Positions 8,453 to 17,221 of a stretch of 64,000 bases of DNA are shown piece by piece. Positions within the stretch are counted from its first letter, which is position 1; each line of letters begins with the position of its first letter. The position numbers were made by a program, and so were the translations under genes. Under the pieces are notes generated by a model that worked only from the letters and a program-made list of their open reading frames with translations, was not told where the DNA came from and did not search any database. The stretch is from Flavobacterium nackdongense (GTDB lineage: Bacteria > Bacteroidota > Bacteroidia > Flavobacteriales > Flavobacteriaceae): contig NZ_CP037933.1 of NCBI RefSeq assembly GCF_004355225.1, positions 434,001 through 498,000 on the forward strand, read 5' to 3'.

Positions 8453-10507
8453 TTAATTGATGATAATTTTTTCAGTCCTTGATTTTGAATCTTTGGTCAC
8501 TTTTACGAGATAAGTACCTTTTTGAAGGCTATTCACAGGCAGAGTTTCCGCAGTAATATTATAATTTCCGTATACTTTTTGTCCCAACAAGGAAAATATT
8601 TCGACCGAATGTTTACTATTAGCTTCATCAAAAATGATGTTGAAATTTCCTTTGGATGGATTTGGGTAAATTTTGAAATCTTTTAGAAGTACTTTTTCAA
8701 GCCCTAAACCAGAAAAACAGGTCCAGGATAGGTCGTCGAATGCTACACGATTTGACGAAGAACTATTATCAGTAATACTAATAACGACATCACCTTGAAT
8801 ATTAATTCCCGAAACTGTTGTGGTTGTTGACACACCAGTAGTACTATAAGGAATAGTTCCTACTATATTTCCATTCACACGGAGCTTAAATGTACCGCTA
8901 GTTCCTGAATATCTTAATTGAGTGGTAACAGTTAAATTGCCAATACCGTCTGCAGCTGTGGACGCTGAAAGTGAACCGTTTCTTATGCAAATTGCTCGGG
9001 TCGTATTCACTTTTTCATCTGTTCGTGCATCGGTTGCGGTCCAATTTATGCCTGAATCACCGGACCAAGTTCTATTTAAATAGGCTGAAGATGAAGCTGG
9101 AATGTTTTCGAAACTTTCGCTGGCGCAAGATGATGTTGCCACTGTAGTTGTCCCATTTACAGCAGTACTTTGAGGTGAAGAATTTGTTGCTGCATCTTTA
9201 GCAATCACATAAAATGAATACGTTGTAGATGGTGCTAGGCCATTAATCAAGGCAGTTGTACCTGCAACAGTAGATTTAAAAGCTGAATTGACGTAAACAT
9301 CATAACTAGTTACTCCAATATTATCCGTGCTAGCGGTCCAAGTCAAAGTTACGGTACTCGACGAACTTGAGCTAACTGCTAGGTTTGTGGGAGCAGTAGG
9401 ATTTTGTGTGTCCGGTACAGCAATAGTCGTTGTACCATTCGCTGTGTTACTTGCCGGAGAAGAGTTCACGGCCGCATCTTTTGCAATGACATAAAAAGAA
9501 TATGAAGTTGATGCAGCTAGTCCAGCTATTGTTGTGGAAATACCCGTAACAGAAGTTTTCAAAGCCCCATTCAAATAAACATCATAACTGGTTACAGCTA
9601 CATTATCGGTTCCTGCGGTCCAACTTAAGGAAACGGTGCTTGAGGTGGTACCTGTCACCACTAGGTTTGTTGCTGCTGTTGGATTCTGAGTATCAACAGT
9701 TGGATTCCATATTTTTTGCACGTATTCAGGATGATCAATAAAAGGATTTCGGTTGTTTTGTCTTGCATAAATAGCATTATTACGAGCTATTTCTCTTGCA
9801 TTTACAGGGTCTTGAGCGTGCCAAATTAATAACATATTCAGAAATGCAGTTGTAAATACTTTATCACTCGAACCATCAAACATATCGTAATTGTAGCCTG
9901 CAACATTATTTTCATATCGTGTGGCAAAGTAAAAATACATCCTTGCAATATCGCCTTTGAACTCATCAATTGGTTCGAAAACTGTTCCAGAATATCCTGA
10001 AACAGCACTTGAACCTAATTTACTTCCATTCAAAGTTGTTTTTGAAGCTGAGGCAACATTTCCGTGTGGAAAAGCACTTCGAAGTCCATTAACTTTACCA
10101 TCAGTTGGCGTGATGGAATGAGCGTCCGAAACCATTGGAGGGTTTTTATTAAAAACAGATTGTGGAATTATGTGTTCTCTATTATAGCAATCACCTTCAA
10201 CAGAGTAATTTCCGCATTTATCTGTCAAGGAAGATGTAGAATAAGTGTAAGGATCGATTCCCGTTGGATTTTCAGAATACATATCTAAAACAGTTCCGTC
10301 ATTTTCGTAATAATAATCTCTATCCGAGGTCAAGTATGTTGTATATAAACCATCATATCCATTATCAATATGATCTTTTATGATGTTGTACAATTGAGTC
10401 TTTAATGCATATCCTGTACCAGTTGCAGTTGAATAATATCCGGTAGGAATTTGAGCGAACGAAAAAAGTGAAAATAGTAGTGTTGTAAAAAGTAATTTTA
10501 GTTTCAT
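8453..10507 (-). CDS. Secreted endonuclease I family nuclease with two FN3 domains and a type IX sorting domain
   Basis: 684 residues. A signal peptide (1-18) is followed by an endonuclease I (EndA/NucM) domain, about 20-270, with the metal-dependent active-site segment NREHIIPQS (109-117). Two fibronectin type III repeats (about 274-363 and 366-456) are strikingly alike, both opening with DTQNPTA. A beta-sandwich-like region follows (about 460-596), and the last 75 residues (from about 608, KIYPNPSKGNF to KIIIN) form a Por/T9SS type A sorting domain. It is therefore exported by Sec and moved to the surface or medium by T9SS, where it would degrade extracellular DNA or RNA for nutrients. Monocistronic, with its own promoter and terminator. 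Confidence 0.93.
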   Translation of the reverse strand: MKLKLLFTTLLFSLFSFAQIPTGYYSTATGTGYALKTQLYNIIKDHIDNGYDGLYTTYLTSDRDYYYENDGTVLDMYSENPTGIDPYTYSTSSLTDKCGNYSVEGDCYNREHIIPQSVFNKNPPMVSDAHSITPTDGKVNGLRSAFPHGNVASASKTTLNGSKLGSSAVSGYSGTVFEPIDEFKGDIARMYFYFATRYENNVAGYNYDMFDGSSDKVFTTAFLNMLLIWHAQDPVNAREIARNNAIYARQNNRNPFIDHPEYVQKIWNPTVDTQNPTAATNLVVTGTTSSTVSLSWTAGTDNVAVTSYDVYLNGALKTSVTGISTTIAGLAASTSYSFYVIAKDAAVNSSPASNTANGTTTIAVPDTQNPTAPTNLAVSSSSSSTVTLTWTASTDNIGVTSYDVYVNSAFKSTVAGTTALINGLAPSTTYSFYVIAKDAATNSSPQSTAVNGTTTVATSSCASESFENIPASSSAYLNRTWSGDSGINWTATDARTDEKVNTTRAICIRNGSLSASTAADGIGNLTVTTQLRYSGTSGTFKLRVNGNIVGTIPYSTTGVSTTTTVSGINIQGDVVISITDNSSSSNRVAFDDLSWTCFSGLGLEKVLLKDFKIYPNPSKGNFNIIFDEANSKHSVEIFSLLGQKVYGNYNITAETLPVNSLQKGTYLVKVTKDSKSRTEKIIIN

Positions 10508-10537
10508 TGAAGTAATTTAAAAGGTTATTTTGGATGG

Positions 10538-10569
10538 CAAAAATAGTTTATACAAATTCTTCTCTCAAA
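10538..10569 (-). promoter_or_regulatory. Bacteroidetes-type promoter of the endonuclease gene
   Basis: On the minus strand a TTTG -33 element (10566-10569) and a TATTTTTG -7 element (10538-10545) are separated by 20 bp. This matches the Bacteroidetes consensus TTTG-N19/20-TAnnTTTG and lies about 30 bp upstream of the start codon. Confidence 0.65.
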
Positions 10570-10589
10570 AGTGTAATGTTAAATAATCA

Positions 10590-12119
10590 CTATTTTTTTG
10601 GAAATGGCTTGTTTTGATACGCACCTAAATCTGGGGGCAAGGTTCTTGAATTTCCAATAATATCAATAGGAATGTTATAAGTAGCATTGCCTTCGGCGAA
10701 AGCCGCAGAAGTATTGTCAATATTGAGTTTGTTGTCGTCGGTTTTAAAGAATTTTGGATCTTGGTTTTGAATAATGCCGTTGTAGTGCACAGGATCCGTA
10801 TAGAATTGATATAGAGGATTATTGGTGTATTGATTTGAAGTATTATCAAACTTAATTAAGCAATTGTTGAATTTGTATTCAAACGTTGCTCCCTCTTTTT
10901 TATTTAGAATCATTTCATTCGAATAAGAACCATAAATAATACAATTGTTGAAAGTAGCTTGGGTCAAATTTTTTACTTCTGGGGTTGCACCCGTGTAATA
11001 ATTATTGACTAAAAGTGCCACTTGGCTGGAACTAGCCCAATTATTATTTAAAGTGCAATGTGTAAATTTATAATCACCACCATAAGTACAAGCTAAACTG
11101 CCTAAACCAGCGTTATTGATAGCCAGGTTTTCTCCATTAATTTTGGCTGTTTGGGCAAGAATTCCATAATTCGAAGAATTGTAAATTTGTGTGTTTTTAA
11201 TTTGCACAGTGGTGCCGTTGTTGTTCTGAATCAACAAACCTATAGTCGCATTTTTGATGGTCAAATGATCTATTTTGTGATTTGTACTTCCGTCGGTAAG
11301 CCAAATAGCGCCCCATTGGCCAGGAACATCCGAAAAATCAGGTTCTAATCGATCTCCTTCAAAAATGACTTCATTTTCTAACTTATCGGTTGTAGAAACA
11401 GCTCCATTTACATTCAATGCAGCGTTTGTGGCTAAGATAAGTCCTGAAAAAGCGTGAAAATGCACTCTCGCTCCCGGATTAAAAGTCACTGTTTTCTTGG
11501 AAGGCACGGCTGCATAGCCATAAATGACGTACGGTTTTTTGTTGGTAAAAATAAGTTCATTCCCATTGACAGGGTCATTTTCATCGAGAAAGAAACCATA
11601 AATTTCCTCATCACCAATGGGCAGTGTTTCTGTTGTTCCATCAGCATATTTTTTGGGATACAGAAAAATAGCGTCTTGAATCAGTGTCACTAATTCCACT
11701 TTTTGTAGATTGGTTCCGCCGTCAAACAAAATCTGATCGGTATATAAAAAATCTTTTGGGTTAGTATCGGCAATATTAGCCGTTGTTTCAATAAAAATAT
11801 AAAGACTATCCTTGGCTAAAAGAGTCACATTATTGAAAATTTTTCCTTGATTTCCAATGGTTCCGTCCACTGTCATTCGATACTTAGAATTGAGTCCTTT
11901 TCCTAATTGTATCGTTGGAATAGTAATGTCATTTTTACTACGATTATAGACTTTGAGTGTGTAGGTACTTGACCCTATATTAGTGAAAACTGTATCCAAA
12001 TAAATGGTGTCTTTAGAAAATTTTAAATCTCCAGTACTGGCTACGGTTTCAAAATCGGTTCGACAAGAACTAAGGGCAATTAGAAAACCTATAAAAAACA
12101 AAAAGATAAACTTACGCAT
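10590..12119 (-). CDS. Lipoprotein with right-handed beta-helix region, unknown function
   Basis: 509 residues. The N-terminus MRKFIFLF..LSSC carries a lipobox with Cys19, so it is an envelope lipoprotein. The first 170 residues look like a beta-rich domain. From about 200 to 430 there are repeated hydrophobic/Asn-rich turns (IKNATIGLLIQNNNG, INNAGLGSL and similar) typical of a parallel beta-helix as in pectate-lyase-like folds. No catalytic acid cluster is obvious, so binding or scaffolding is as likely as an enzyme. Homologues are common, uncharacterised Bacteroidetes lipoproteins. It lies between the nuclease gene and the divergent menaquinone genes with no clear functional link. Confidence 0.75.
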   Translation of the reverse strand: MRKFIFLFFIGFLIALSSCRTDFETVASTGDLKFSKDTIYLDTVFTNIGSSTYTLKVYNRSKNDITIPTIQLGKGLNSKYRMTVDGTIGNQGKIFNNVTLLAKDSLYIFIETTANIADTNPKDFLYTDQILFDGGTNLQKVELVTLIQDAIFLYPKKYADGTTETLPIGDEEIYGFFLDENDPVNGNELIFTNKKPYVIYGYAAVPSKKTVTFNPGARVHFHAFSGLILATNAALNVNGAVSTTDKLENEVIFEGDRLEPDFSDVPGQWGAIWLTDGSTNHKIDHLTIKNATIGLLIQNNNGTTVQIKNTQIYNSSNYGILAQTAKINGENLAINNAGLGSLACTYGGDYKFTHCTLNNNWASSSQVALLVNNYYTGATPEVKNLTQATFNNCIIYGSYSNEMILNKKEGATFEYKFNNCLIKFDNTSNQYTNNPLYQFYTDPVHYNGIIQNQDPKFFKTDDNKLNIDNTSAAFAEGNATYNIPIDIIGNSRTLPPDLGAYQNKPFPKK

Positions 12120-12246
12120 TGCGATGGATTTTTTTGTAAAAATAGGAAATTCTAATTGTATTCTAGAAGTAAATTTAAAATTGAACTTAGATTAACATTT
12201 GTTTTTACTGTCTTTTATCTAAATTTACACTTTTAAAGCAAAATCA

Positions 12247-12684
12247 ATGACTTTCGACAAAGACAAAATACTGCATTATTGCAATTCTATTTCAAAAAAT
12301 ACTTTAATGCAAACCCTGAATATTCAGTACACCGATGCCGGTCCTGATTTTCTAACTGCGACTATGCCAGTCAATCCTTCCGTTCATCAACCTATGGGAT
12401 TGTTGCACGGTGGAGCTACTGTAGCTTTGGCCGAAAGTGTGGGCAGTGCCGCTTCATTTTTATTTGTAAATGGCGAACACAGCGAAGTACGTGGTATAGA
12501 AATTTCTGCCAATCACGTCAAATCCAAACGCAACGGAATGGTCACCGCTACTGCACGAATTATTCACAAAGGCAGTAGTATACACCTTTGGGAAATTAGA
12601 ATTGTAGATGAAAATGAATCGCTAATTTCGATTTGTAAGTTAACGACAATGGTTTTACCAAAAAGAAAAACTAAGGATTCGTAA
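12247..12684 (+). CDS. Hotdog-fold thioesterase (PaaI/MenI-like), probably DHNA-CoA hydrolase
   Basis: 145 residues, single hotdog domain. The HGG motif (54-56) and Glu63 in the central helix match the catalytic layout of the YdiI/EntH thioesterases. The gene overlaps isochorismate synthase by one base (TAATG), so the two are translationally coupled. That context makes hydrolysis of 1,4-dihydroxy-2-naphthoyl-CoA in menaquinone synthesis the best guess, although a general acyl-CoA thioesterase cannot be excluded from sequence alone. Cytoplasmic, with no signal peptide. Confidence 0.85.
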   Translation: MTFDKDKILHYCNSISKNTLMQTLNIQYTDAGPDFLTATMPVNPSVHQPMGLLHGGATVALAESVGSAASFLFVNGEHSEVRGIEISANHVKSKRNGMVTATARIIHKGSSIHLWEIRIVDENESLISICKLTTMVLPKRKTKDS

Positions 12685-13727
12685 TGGAAGTAATTTTAGA
12701 AAAAGCAAAGCATCATTTCGAACAAAATCTACCTTTCGTACTCTATTGCAAACCCAATTCCGATACGATTATTGGTATTTTTCAGCAAAATGACAGTTTG
12801 TACACGGTAACTGATTTTACTGAAAAAGGTTTTGTTTTTGCTTCTTTTGACGGAAGTAAAACGTTCCTAATTCCTGAAAATGAGTCAGAGGTGATGAAAG
12901 TTGATTTTCAAAAAAAGGCAATGACTTTTTTTGAAAAAGAACCCAATCCAACCGATGAAACCGCTAAAAACCAATTCGAAAACTTGGTCAAAAAAGGACT
13001 TCAGGCTATAGAAAATCACGAATTCAAAAAAGTGGTTTTGTCTCGAACAGAAACGCTTGATTTGGTCAATTTTGATAGTATTGCGGCCTTTGAAAATTTA
13101 GTGCAGTTATATACCAACACTTTTGTTTATTGTTTTCATCATTCCAAAGTGGGAACTTGGTTAGGAGCTACTCCTGAGCAATTGGTACAGGCGAATCAAT
13201 CTGAATTCAAAACCATCGCTTTGGCTGGAACTCAAAAAGACACTGGTCTAAATGAGGTGATTTGGCCAAAAAAAGAACAAGAAGAACAACAATTTGTCAC
13301 GGATTATATAGTAGAAAAACTAAAAAATGTGGCTTCCGAACTCTTGGTTTCGCAGCCTTACAGCTTCAAAGCAGGGAGTATTTGGCATATCAAAACCGAT
13401 ATTTCAGGAACCTTGAATACGAGTTCCAGTCTGAAACTAGTAATTCAATTATTGCATCCAACGCCTGCAGTTTGCGGCTTTCCAAAGGATCAATCCAAAG
13501 CATTTATCTTAGAAAACGAAAAGTATGACCGTAATTTTTACACCGGTTTTTTGGGAGAATTGAATATAGGAGAAAAATCAGATTTGTTTGTAAATTTGCG
13601 ATGTATGCAAAAAGTTGATTCTAAAGCTCATTTATTTATGGGTTGTGGCATTACAAAAGACAGTATTCCCGAAAAGGAGTGGGAGGAAAGCAAGAATAAA
13701 GCAATGACGATGAAAAGAATTTTGTAA
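12684..13727 (+). CDS. menF: Isochorismate synthase (menaquinone pathway)
   Basis: 347 residues, shorter than E. coli MenF (about 430) but normal for Bacteroidetes. The chorismate-binding domain covers about 95-345, with FKKVVLSRTE (114-123; the lysine supplies the general base), GATPEQL (161-167, Glu165), LAGTQ (180-184), HPTPAVCGFP (258-267) and YTGFLGEL (286-293). It converts chorismate to isochorismate, the first committed step to menaquinone or, in other organisms, siderophores. No siderophore genes are nearby, and the coupled thioesterase points to menaquinone. The start is set by the one-base overlap with the thioesterase stop codon. Confidence 0.92.
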   Translation: MEVILEKAKHHFEQNLPFVLYCKPNSDTIIGIFQQNDSLYTVTDFTEKGFVFASFDGSKTFLIPENESEVMKVDFQKKAMTFFEKEPNPTDETAKNQFENLVKKGLQAIENHEFKKVVLSRTETLDLVNFDSIAAFENLVQLYTNTFVYCFHHSKVGTWLGATPEQLVQANQSEFKTIALAGTQKDTGLNEVIWPKKEQEEQQFVTDYIVEKLKNVASELLVSQPYSFKAGSIWHIKTDISGTLNTSSSLKLVIQLLHPTPAVCGFPKDQSKAFILENEKYDRNFYTGFLGELNIGEKSDLFVNLRCMQKVDSKAHLFMGCGITKDSIPEKEWEESKNKAMTMKRIL

Positions 13728-13760
13728 AATTGAACACAGATTCTTCGGATTTACTTCGTA

Positions 13761-13846
13761 AAGACGCGGATAAAAACGAATTTTAAAAAAAATAAACAGT
13801 AACTCAATTTAAACAGAAATATAAAATCCGTTTTTATCCGCGTTTT
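13761..13846. repeat. Dispersed inverted repeat between menF and bshB1
   Basis: Two 25-bp arms (13761-13785 and 13822-13846) are complementary with only two mismatches and share the core GCGGATAAAAACG. The sequence continues with ..CAGCGTTTATCCGTGT.., a word family (GCAGAT/GGATAAAA/ATCCGTG) that recurs at 39146-39212, 41190-41222 and 50317-50360. It could form a long hairpin in the mRNA. It resembles intergenic repeats of Flavobacterium genomes. Confidence 0.7.
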
Positions 13847-13896
13847 CGCATTGCGAATCAGCGTTTATCCGTGTACTAAATTAATAAAAAAAGTAA

Positions 13897-14613
13897 ATGA
13901 AACTAGACATATTAGCTTTCGGTGCACATCCAGATGATGTGGAATTAGGTTGCAGCGGAACCATAGCCAAAGAAATTTCATTAGGCAAAAAAGTAGGTAT
14001 TATTGATTTGACTCGTGGTGAACTTGGGACTCGCGGTTCGGTCGAAATAAGAAATCAAGAAGCTGCTGCGGCTGCCAAAATATTGGGAGTTACCGTTCGC
14101 GAAAACCTCGATATGCGCGATGGCTTTTTTGTAAATGACGAGGCACATCAGCTGTCAGTTATCAAAATGATTCGGAAATACCAACCTGAAATCGTGATTT
14201 GCAATGCCATTGAGGATCGTCATATCGATCACGGAAAAGGCAGTCAGTTAGTTTCTGATGCTTGTTTTTTGTCGGGATTGCTTAAGATTAAAACTGAAAT
14301 AAACGGAGAAAATCAAGAAGCTTGGCGCCCCAAATTAGTGTATCATTACATTCAATGGAAAAATATAACTCCCGATTTTGTAGTTGATATCAGTGGTTTT
14401 AATGACAAAAGAGTAGAAGCCATTTTAGCCTACAGTTCCCAGTTTTACAATCCAAATTCCAACGAGCCCGAAACCTTGATTGCTTCAAAAAATTTCTTAG
14501 AAAGCCTTAATTATCGCCCTCAGGATTTCGGAAGATTAATTGGAACAGATTTTGCCGAAGGATTTACGGTCGAAAGATACGTGGCAGTCAATAGTTTAGG
14601 CGATTTGATATAA
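13897..14613 (+). CDS. bshB1: Bacillithiol biosynthesis deacetylase BshB1
   Basis: 238 residues of the LmbE/PIG-L deacetylase family. The zinc site is visible as AHPDD (10-14; His11, Asp14) and HIDH (109-112; His112). The motif GELGTRGS (41-48) and overall sequence are those of the BshB1 subgroup, which removes the acetyl group from GlcNAc-malate in bacillithiol synthesis. Bacillithiol is the main low-molecular-weight thiol in many Bacteroidetes, and its persulfide and mixed disulfide are plausible substrates of the sulfur cluster at 28-35 kb (inference). The other bsh genes are not in the window. Confidence 0.93.
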   Translation: MKLDILAFGAHPDDVELGCSGTIAKEISLGKKVGIIDLTRGELGTRGSVEIRNQEAAAAAKILGVTVRENLDMRDGFFVNDEAHQLSVIKMIRKYQPEIVICNAIEDRHIDHGKGSQLVSDACFLSGLLKIKTEINGENQEAWRPKLVYHYIQWKNITPDFVVDISGFNDKRVEAILAYSSQFYNPNSNEPETLIASKNFLESLNYRPQDFGRLIGTDFAEGFTVERYVAVNSLGDLI

Positions 14614-14675
14614 TTTTTTGGTATTTTTCTTTGCAAAAGCAAACTTAAGTATTATATTTGCACTCGTTAAAAAAT

Positions 14676-14750
14676 GGTGGTTGTAGCTCAGCTGGTTAGA
14701 GTATTGGTTTGTGGTGCCGAGGGTCGCCGGTTCGAACCCGGTCAGCCACC
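14676..14750 (+). tRNA. tRNA-His (GTG anticodon)
   Basis: The cloverleaf is readable: acceptor stem GTGGTTG (14677-14683) with CAGCCAC (14743-14749), the extra histidine-specific G-1 at 14676 opposite C73 (14750), the D-arm GCTCAGCTGGTTAGAGT, anticodon stem TTGGT/GCCGA around loop TTGTGGT with anticodon GTG at 14711-14713, and T-arm GCCGGTTCGAACCCGGT. CCA is not fully encoded; the next bases are CAG. A terminator follows at once. Confidence 0.96.
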
Positions 14751-14760
14751 CAGAACGCAA

Positions 14761-14789
14761 AAGCTTCGAAGAAATTCGAGGCTTTTTTT
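14761..14789 (+). terminator. Terminator of tRNA-His
   Basis: A 10-bp stem (14761-14770 with 14775-14784, one G-T pair), a GAAA tetraloop and a T run. It is 10 bases beyond the tRNA. Confidence 0.85.
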
Positions 14790-14885
14790 GTGGAAAAAAT
14801 TTGCTGTAAAAATTCATCAAACTTCTCAAATGGTCTAGAATATTTTCCTAAATTGCAGATTATTAATTCATTAAATAAAAGTATT

Positions 14886-15215
14886 ATGGGGACATTTTTA
14901 ATTAGCAAAAGAAAAAATGAAGAGTTTCAGTTTGTATTAAAAGCTGGAAATGGTCAAGTTATCCTTGCAAGTGAAGGTTACAAAACAAAGGCTGCTTGCG
15001 ATAACGGAATTGAATCAGTAAGGAAAAATTCGCAATTGGTCGAAAGATTTGATCGATTGGAATCCACAAATGGAAAGCACTATTTCAATCTTAAAGCATC
15101 CAACGGTCAAATAATTGGCAATAGCGAGATGTATGAATCTGCAGCTGCTCGTGATAATGGAATAGAATCTGTTTTTAAAAATGCTCCAGAGGCCGATATA
15201 AAGGAAGATTTATAA
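14886..15215 (+). CDS. YegP family (DUF1508) protein, two repeats
   Basis: 109 residues starting at MGTFLISKR. An open frame extends upstream through the tRNA but is not coding. Two DUF1508 repeats of about 50 residues are visible: FQFVLKAGNGQVILASEGY with ACDNGIESVRKNS, and HYFNLKASNGQIIGNSEMY with ARDNGIESVFKNA. The family is small and cytoplasmic, with no settled function; some members are stress-induced. It stands alone between two hairpin terminators. Confidence 0.92.
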   Translation: MGTFLISKRKNEEFQFVLKAGNGQVILASEGYKTKAACDNGIESVRKNSQLVERFDRLESTNGKHYFNLKASNGQIIGNSEMYESAAARDNGIESVFKNAPEADIKEDL

Positions 15216-15238
15216 TCGAATCGTATTGATAAAAAAAA

Positions 15239-15268
15239 CAAAAGCCTCGAAAAATTTTCGAGGCTTTT
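15239..15268. terminator. Bidirectional terminator between the DUF1508 and M28 peptidase genes
   Basis: A perfect long stem (AAAGCCTCGAAAA paired with TTTTCGAGGCTTT), with A tracts on the left and Ts on the right, sits between convergent genes and can serve both strands. Confidence 0.85.
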
Positions 15269-15290
15269 CATTTACTATTTAACTAATTCC

Positions 15291-16307
15291 TTAGTTCCCA
15301 CTTTTATCAACTACAGGACGATTGTCTCTATTGGCCAATTCCCACGCAATAGCAAAAGCGAGCTGAGTTCTCTTGGTTAACGCATCAAATTCAATTTTTT
15401 CTACTTCGTCCGTCGGTTTGTGATAATCGGCGTGAACTCCATTGAAAAGAAAAACAGAAGGAATTCCGTTTTTGGCAAAATTGTAATGGTCGGAACGGTA
15501 ATAATACCGATTTGGGTCTGTACGATCATTGAACTTGTAATCTAACAATAAATTGACATGTTTTTTATTGGCGTCTTCACAAATGTTAAACAAATCGGTT
15601 GACAGATAGTCCGAACCTATAATATATACGTAGTTATTGGAATCTTTATGGAACTCATCGCTTCGACCAATCATATCGATATTGATGTCGGTTATGGTAT
15701 TAGCTAAAGGAAACAGCGGATTTTCAGCGTAAAAACGCGATCCATGAAGTCCGTGTTCTTCGCCGGTAACATGCAGAAATAAAATGGAACGTTTTGGTCC
15801 GTGGCCTTCATTTTTGGCTGTTTTGAATGCTTGAGCAATTTCAAGTAAAGCAACTGTTCCAGAACCATCGTCATCGGCACCGTTGTAAATTTCACCATTT
15901 TTTACACCTACATGATCGTAATGTGCTGAAATTACTATGATTTCATTCGGTTTTTCAGAGCCTTCGATAAAGGCCCAAATATTTTCAGAATCAGGCAAAT
16001 TTTCATTTCGTTTGGCATTCAAATAGGCCGCCGGAATTCTTTGGTAAAATTCTGTTGCCCCTTTTGGGAAAGAAATTTTATTTGCTTTGTATTGCTTAAT
16101 AAGATAATCACCCGCTTTTTTCTGTCCAGCCGAGCCCGTTTCGCGGCCTTCCATTTCGTCAGAAGCTATAATTGAAAGGTGCGTTTTCAAGTCGGTGGCT
16201 GTGATGGTTTTAAGGTACTTTGTGGGTGGCACATCAGAAACGCTGTTCTTTTGTGAAGTGCAAGAAAGGGTAGTCGCTAATACGACTAGGCAAAGGAGTT
16301 TTTTCAT
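15291..16307 (-). CDS. M28 family zinc aminopeptidase, lipoprotein
   Basis: 338 residues from MKKLLCLVVL, which starts an ideal lipoprotein signal (Cys16); the longer frame from 16331 would bury it. The M28 di-zinc site is complete: HYDH (129-132), DDD (145-147), catalytic Glu-Glu (183-184), Asp209 or Asp211 in INIDMIG and His296 in DYHKPTD. Such enzymes remove N-terminal residues from peptides outside the cytoplasm. A protease-associated domain is not evident. It lies downstream of the dienelactone hydrolase gene, 37 bp apart, so the two may be co-transcribed. Confidence 0.92.
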   Translation of the reverse strand: MKKLLCLVVLATTLSCTSQKNSVSDVPPTKYLKTITATDLKTHLSIIASDEMEGRETGSAGQKKAGDYLIKQYKANKISFPKGATEFYQRIPAAYLNAKRNENLPDSENIWAFIEGSEKPNEIIVISAHYDHVGVKNGEIYNGADDDGSGTVALLEIAQAFKTAKNEGHGPKRSILFLHVTGEEHGLHGSRFYAENPLFPLANTITDINIDMIGRSDEFHKDSNNYVYIIGSDYLSTDLFNICEDANKKHVNLLLDYKFNDRTDPNRYYYRSDHYNFAKNGIPSVFLFNGVHADYHKPTDEVEKIEFDALTKRTQLAFAIAWELANRDNRPVVDKSGN

Positions 16308-16344
16308 TATCAAGAATTTATTATGTTGCATTCAAATTTGATTG

Positions 16345-17118
16345 TTAGTGGACTAGAACTTCATCTAAGAAAATTTTAAAATGTTCCCAGGATCTGTTTG
16401 CTGCTTTTTCATTATAAGCTGCTCCTTTCGAGTTATCATTTCCAGATTCAGGATTGGTAAACGAATGAACGGCATTGGCATAATAAATCATCTGCCAATC
16501 GGCTTTTGCATCCCGCATTTCTTTTTGAAAGGCTTCGGTTTCGGCGGAAGGTACATAAGGATCATCGGCGCCGTGACAAACCAAAACCTTCGCTTTTATG
16601 GGTTCTGTTTTGCGAGCTGCATCTTTGCCTAATCCTCCGTGAAACGATACAACTCCTTTTATATTATAATTTGCTCTGGCCGCTTCAAGAGCCCCGGTAC
16701 CGCCAAAACAATACCCAATAACTACTATATTATCTGGATTTGCACCCGCCTGAATTAATTGTTCTAAAGCTAAGCTTATTCGTTTTTGGTAGTCTTTATA
16801 ATTGGTTTTGTAAAAACCTGCTATCTTGCCAGCTTGAGCGTAATCTTGCGGATAATTTCCTTGTCCGTAAATATCTGCAATAAATGCATAATAGCCTAAT
16901 TTAGACAATTTTTCCGCGGTATCTTTGGATAATTTATCAATTCCCATCCAAGCCGGGAGGATTAGTATTCCAGCTTTAGTACTGCTCTTTTTTGCAGGAT
17001 CGATTTTAAAACCATTTAGAATCTGATTCCCATCTTTATACTGTAGCGGTTTCAATTGCGAAAAAACGGAACTTGTTATCAAAATCATTCCGTAAATCAG
17101 GTATTTAACGTTTTTCAT
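16345..17118 (-). CDS. Secreted dienelactone hydrolase family protein
   Basis: 257 residues with a signal peptide (about 1-20, ending SSVFSQ). The alpha/beta-hydrolase core has the family's cysteine nucleophile in GYCFGG (135-140, Cys137), acid Asp186 in GADDPYVP and His218 in AVHSFTNP. True dienelactone hydrolases are cytoplasmic and act on chloroaromatic intermediates. This exported version belongs to a broad esterase group and its substrate is unknown. Gene order (acylase, this gene, M28 peptidase, all on the minus strand) suggests a set of envelope hydrolases. Confidence 0.88.
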   Translation of the reverse strand: MKNVKYLIYGMILITSSVFSQLKPLQYKDGNQILNGFKIDPAKKSSTKAGILILPAWMGIDKLSKDTAEKLSKLGYYAFIADIYGQGNYPQDYAQAGKIAGFYKTNYKDYQKRISLALEQLIQAGANPDNIVVIGYCFGGTGALEAARANYNIKGVVSFHGGLGKDAARKTEPIKAKVLVCHGADDPYVPSAETEAFQKEMRDAKADWQMIYYANAVHSFTNPESGNDNSKGAAYNEKAANRSWEHFKIFLDEVLVH

Positions 17119-17221
17119 AACTTTAATTTTTTACAAATATGTACATAATAATTGTAGCGATGAGCAAAACAAAAGTTAATTCCTTTATCGCTACATAAAT
17201 TAATCTTATATATTATTCCTA

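Noticed and set aside
13728..13896. Possible CRISPR-like or riboswitch structure between menF and bshB1
   Set aside because: Only one inverted repeat with a single spacer-like loop; no repeat array, and no riboswitch core that I recognise.
14709..14885. Upstream extension of the DUF1508 gene through the tRNA
   Set aside because: The DUF1508 repeats start at MGTFLIS, and the extension would translate tRNA and terminator sequence.
14596..14908. Two minus-strand open frames across tRNA-His
   Set aside because: They are the reverse complement of the tRNA and its terminator, a common artefact.
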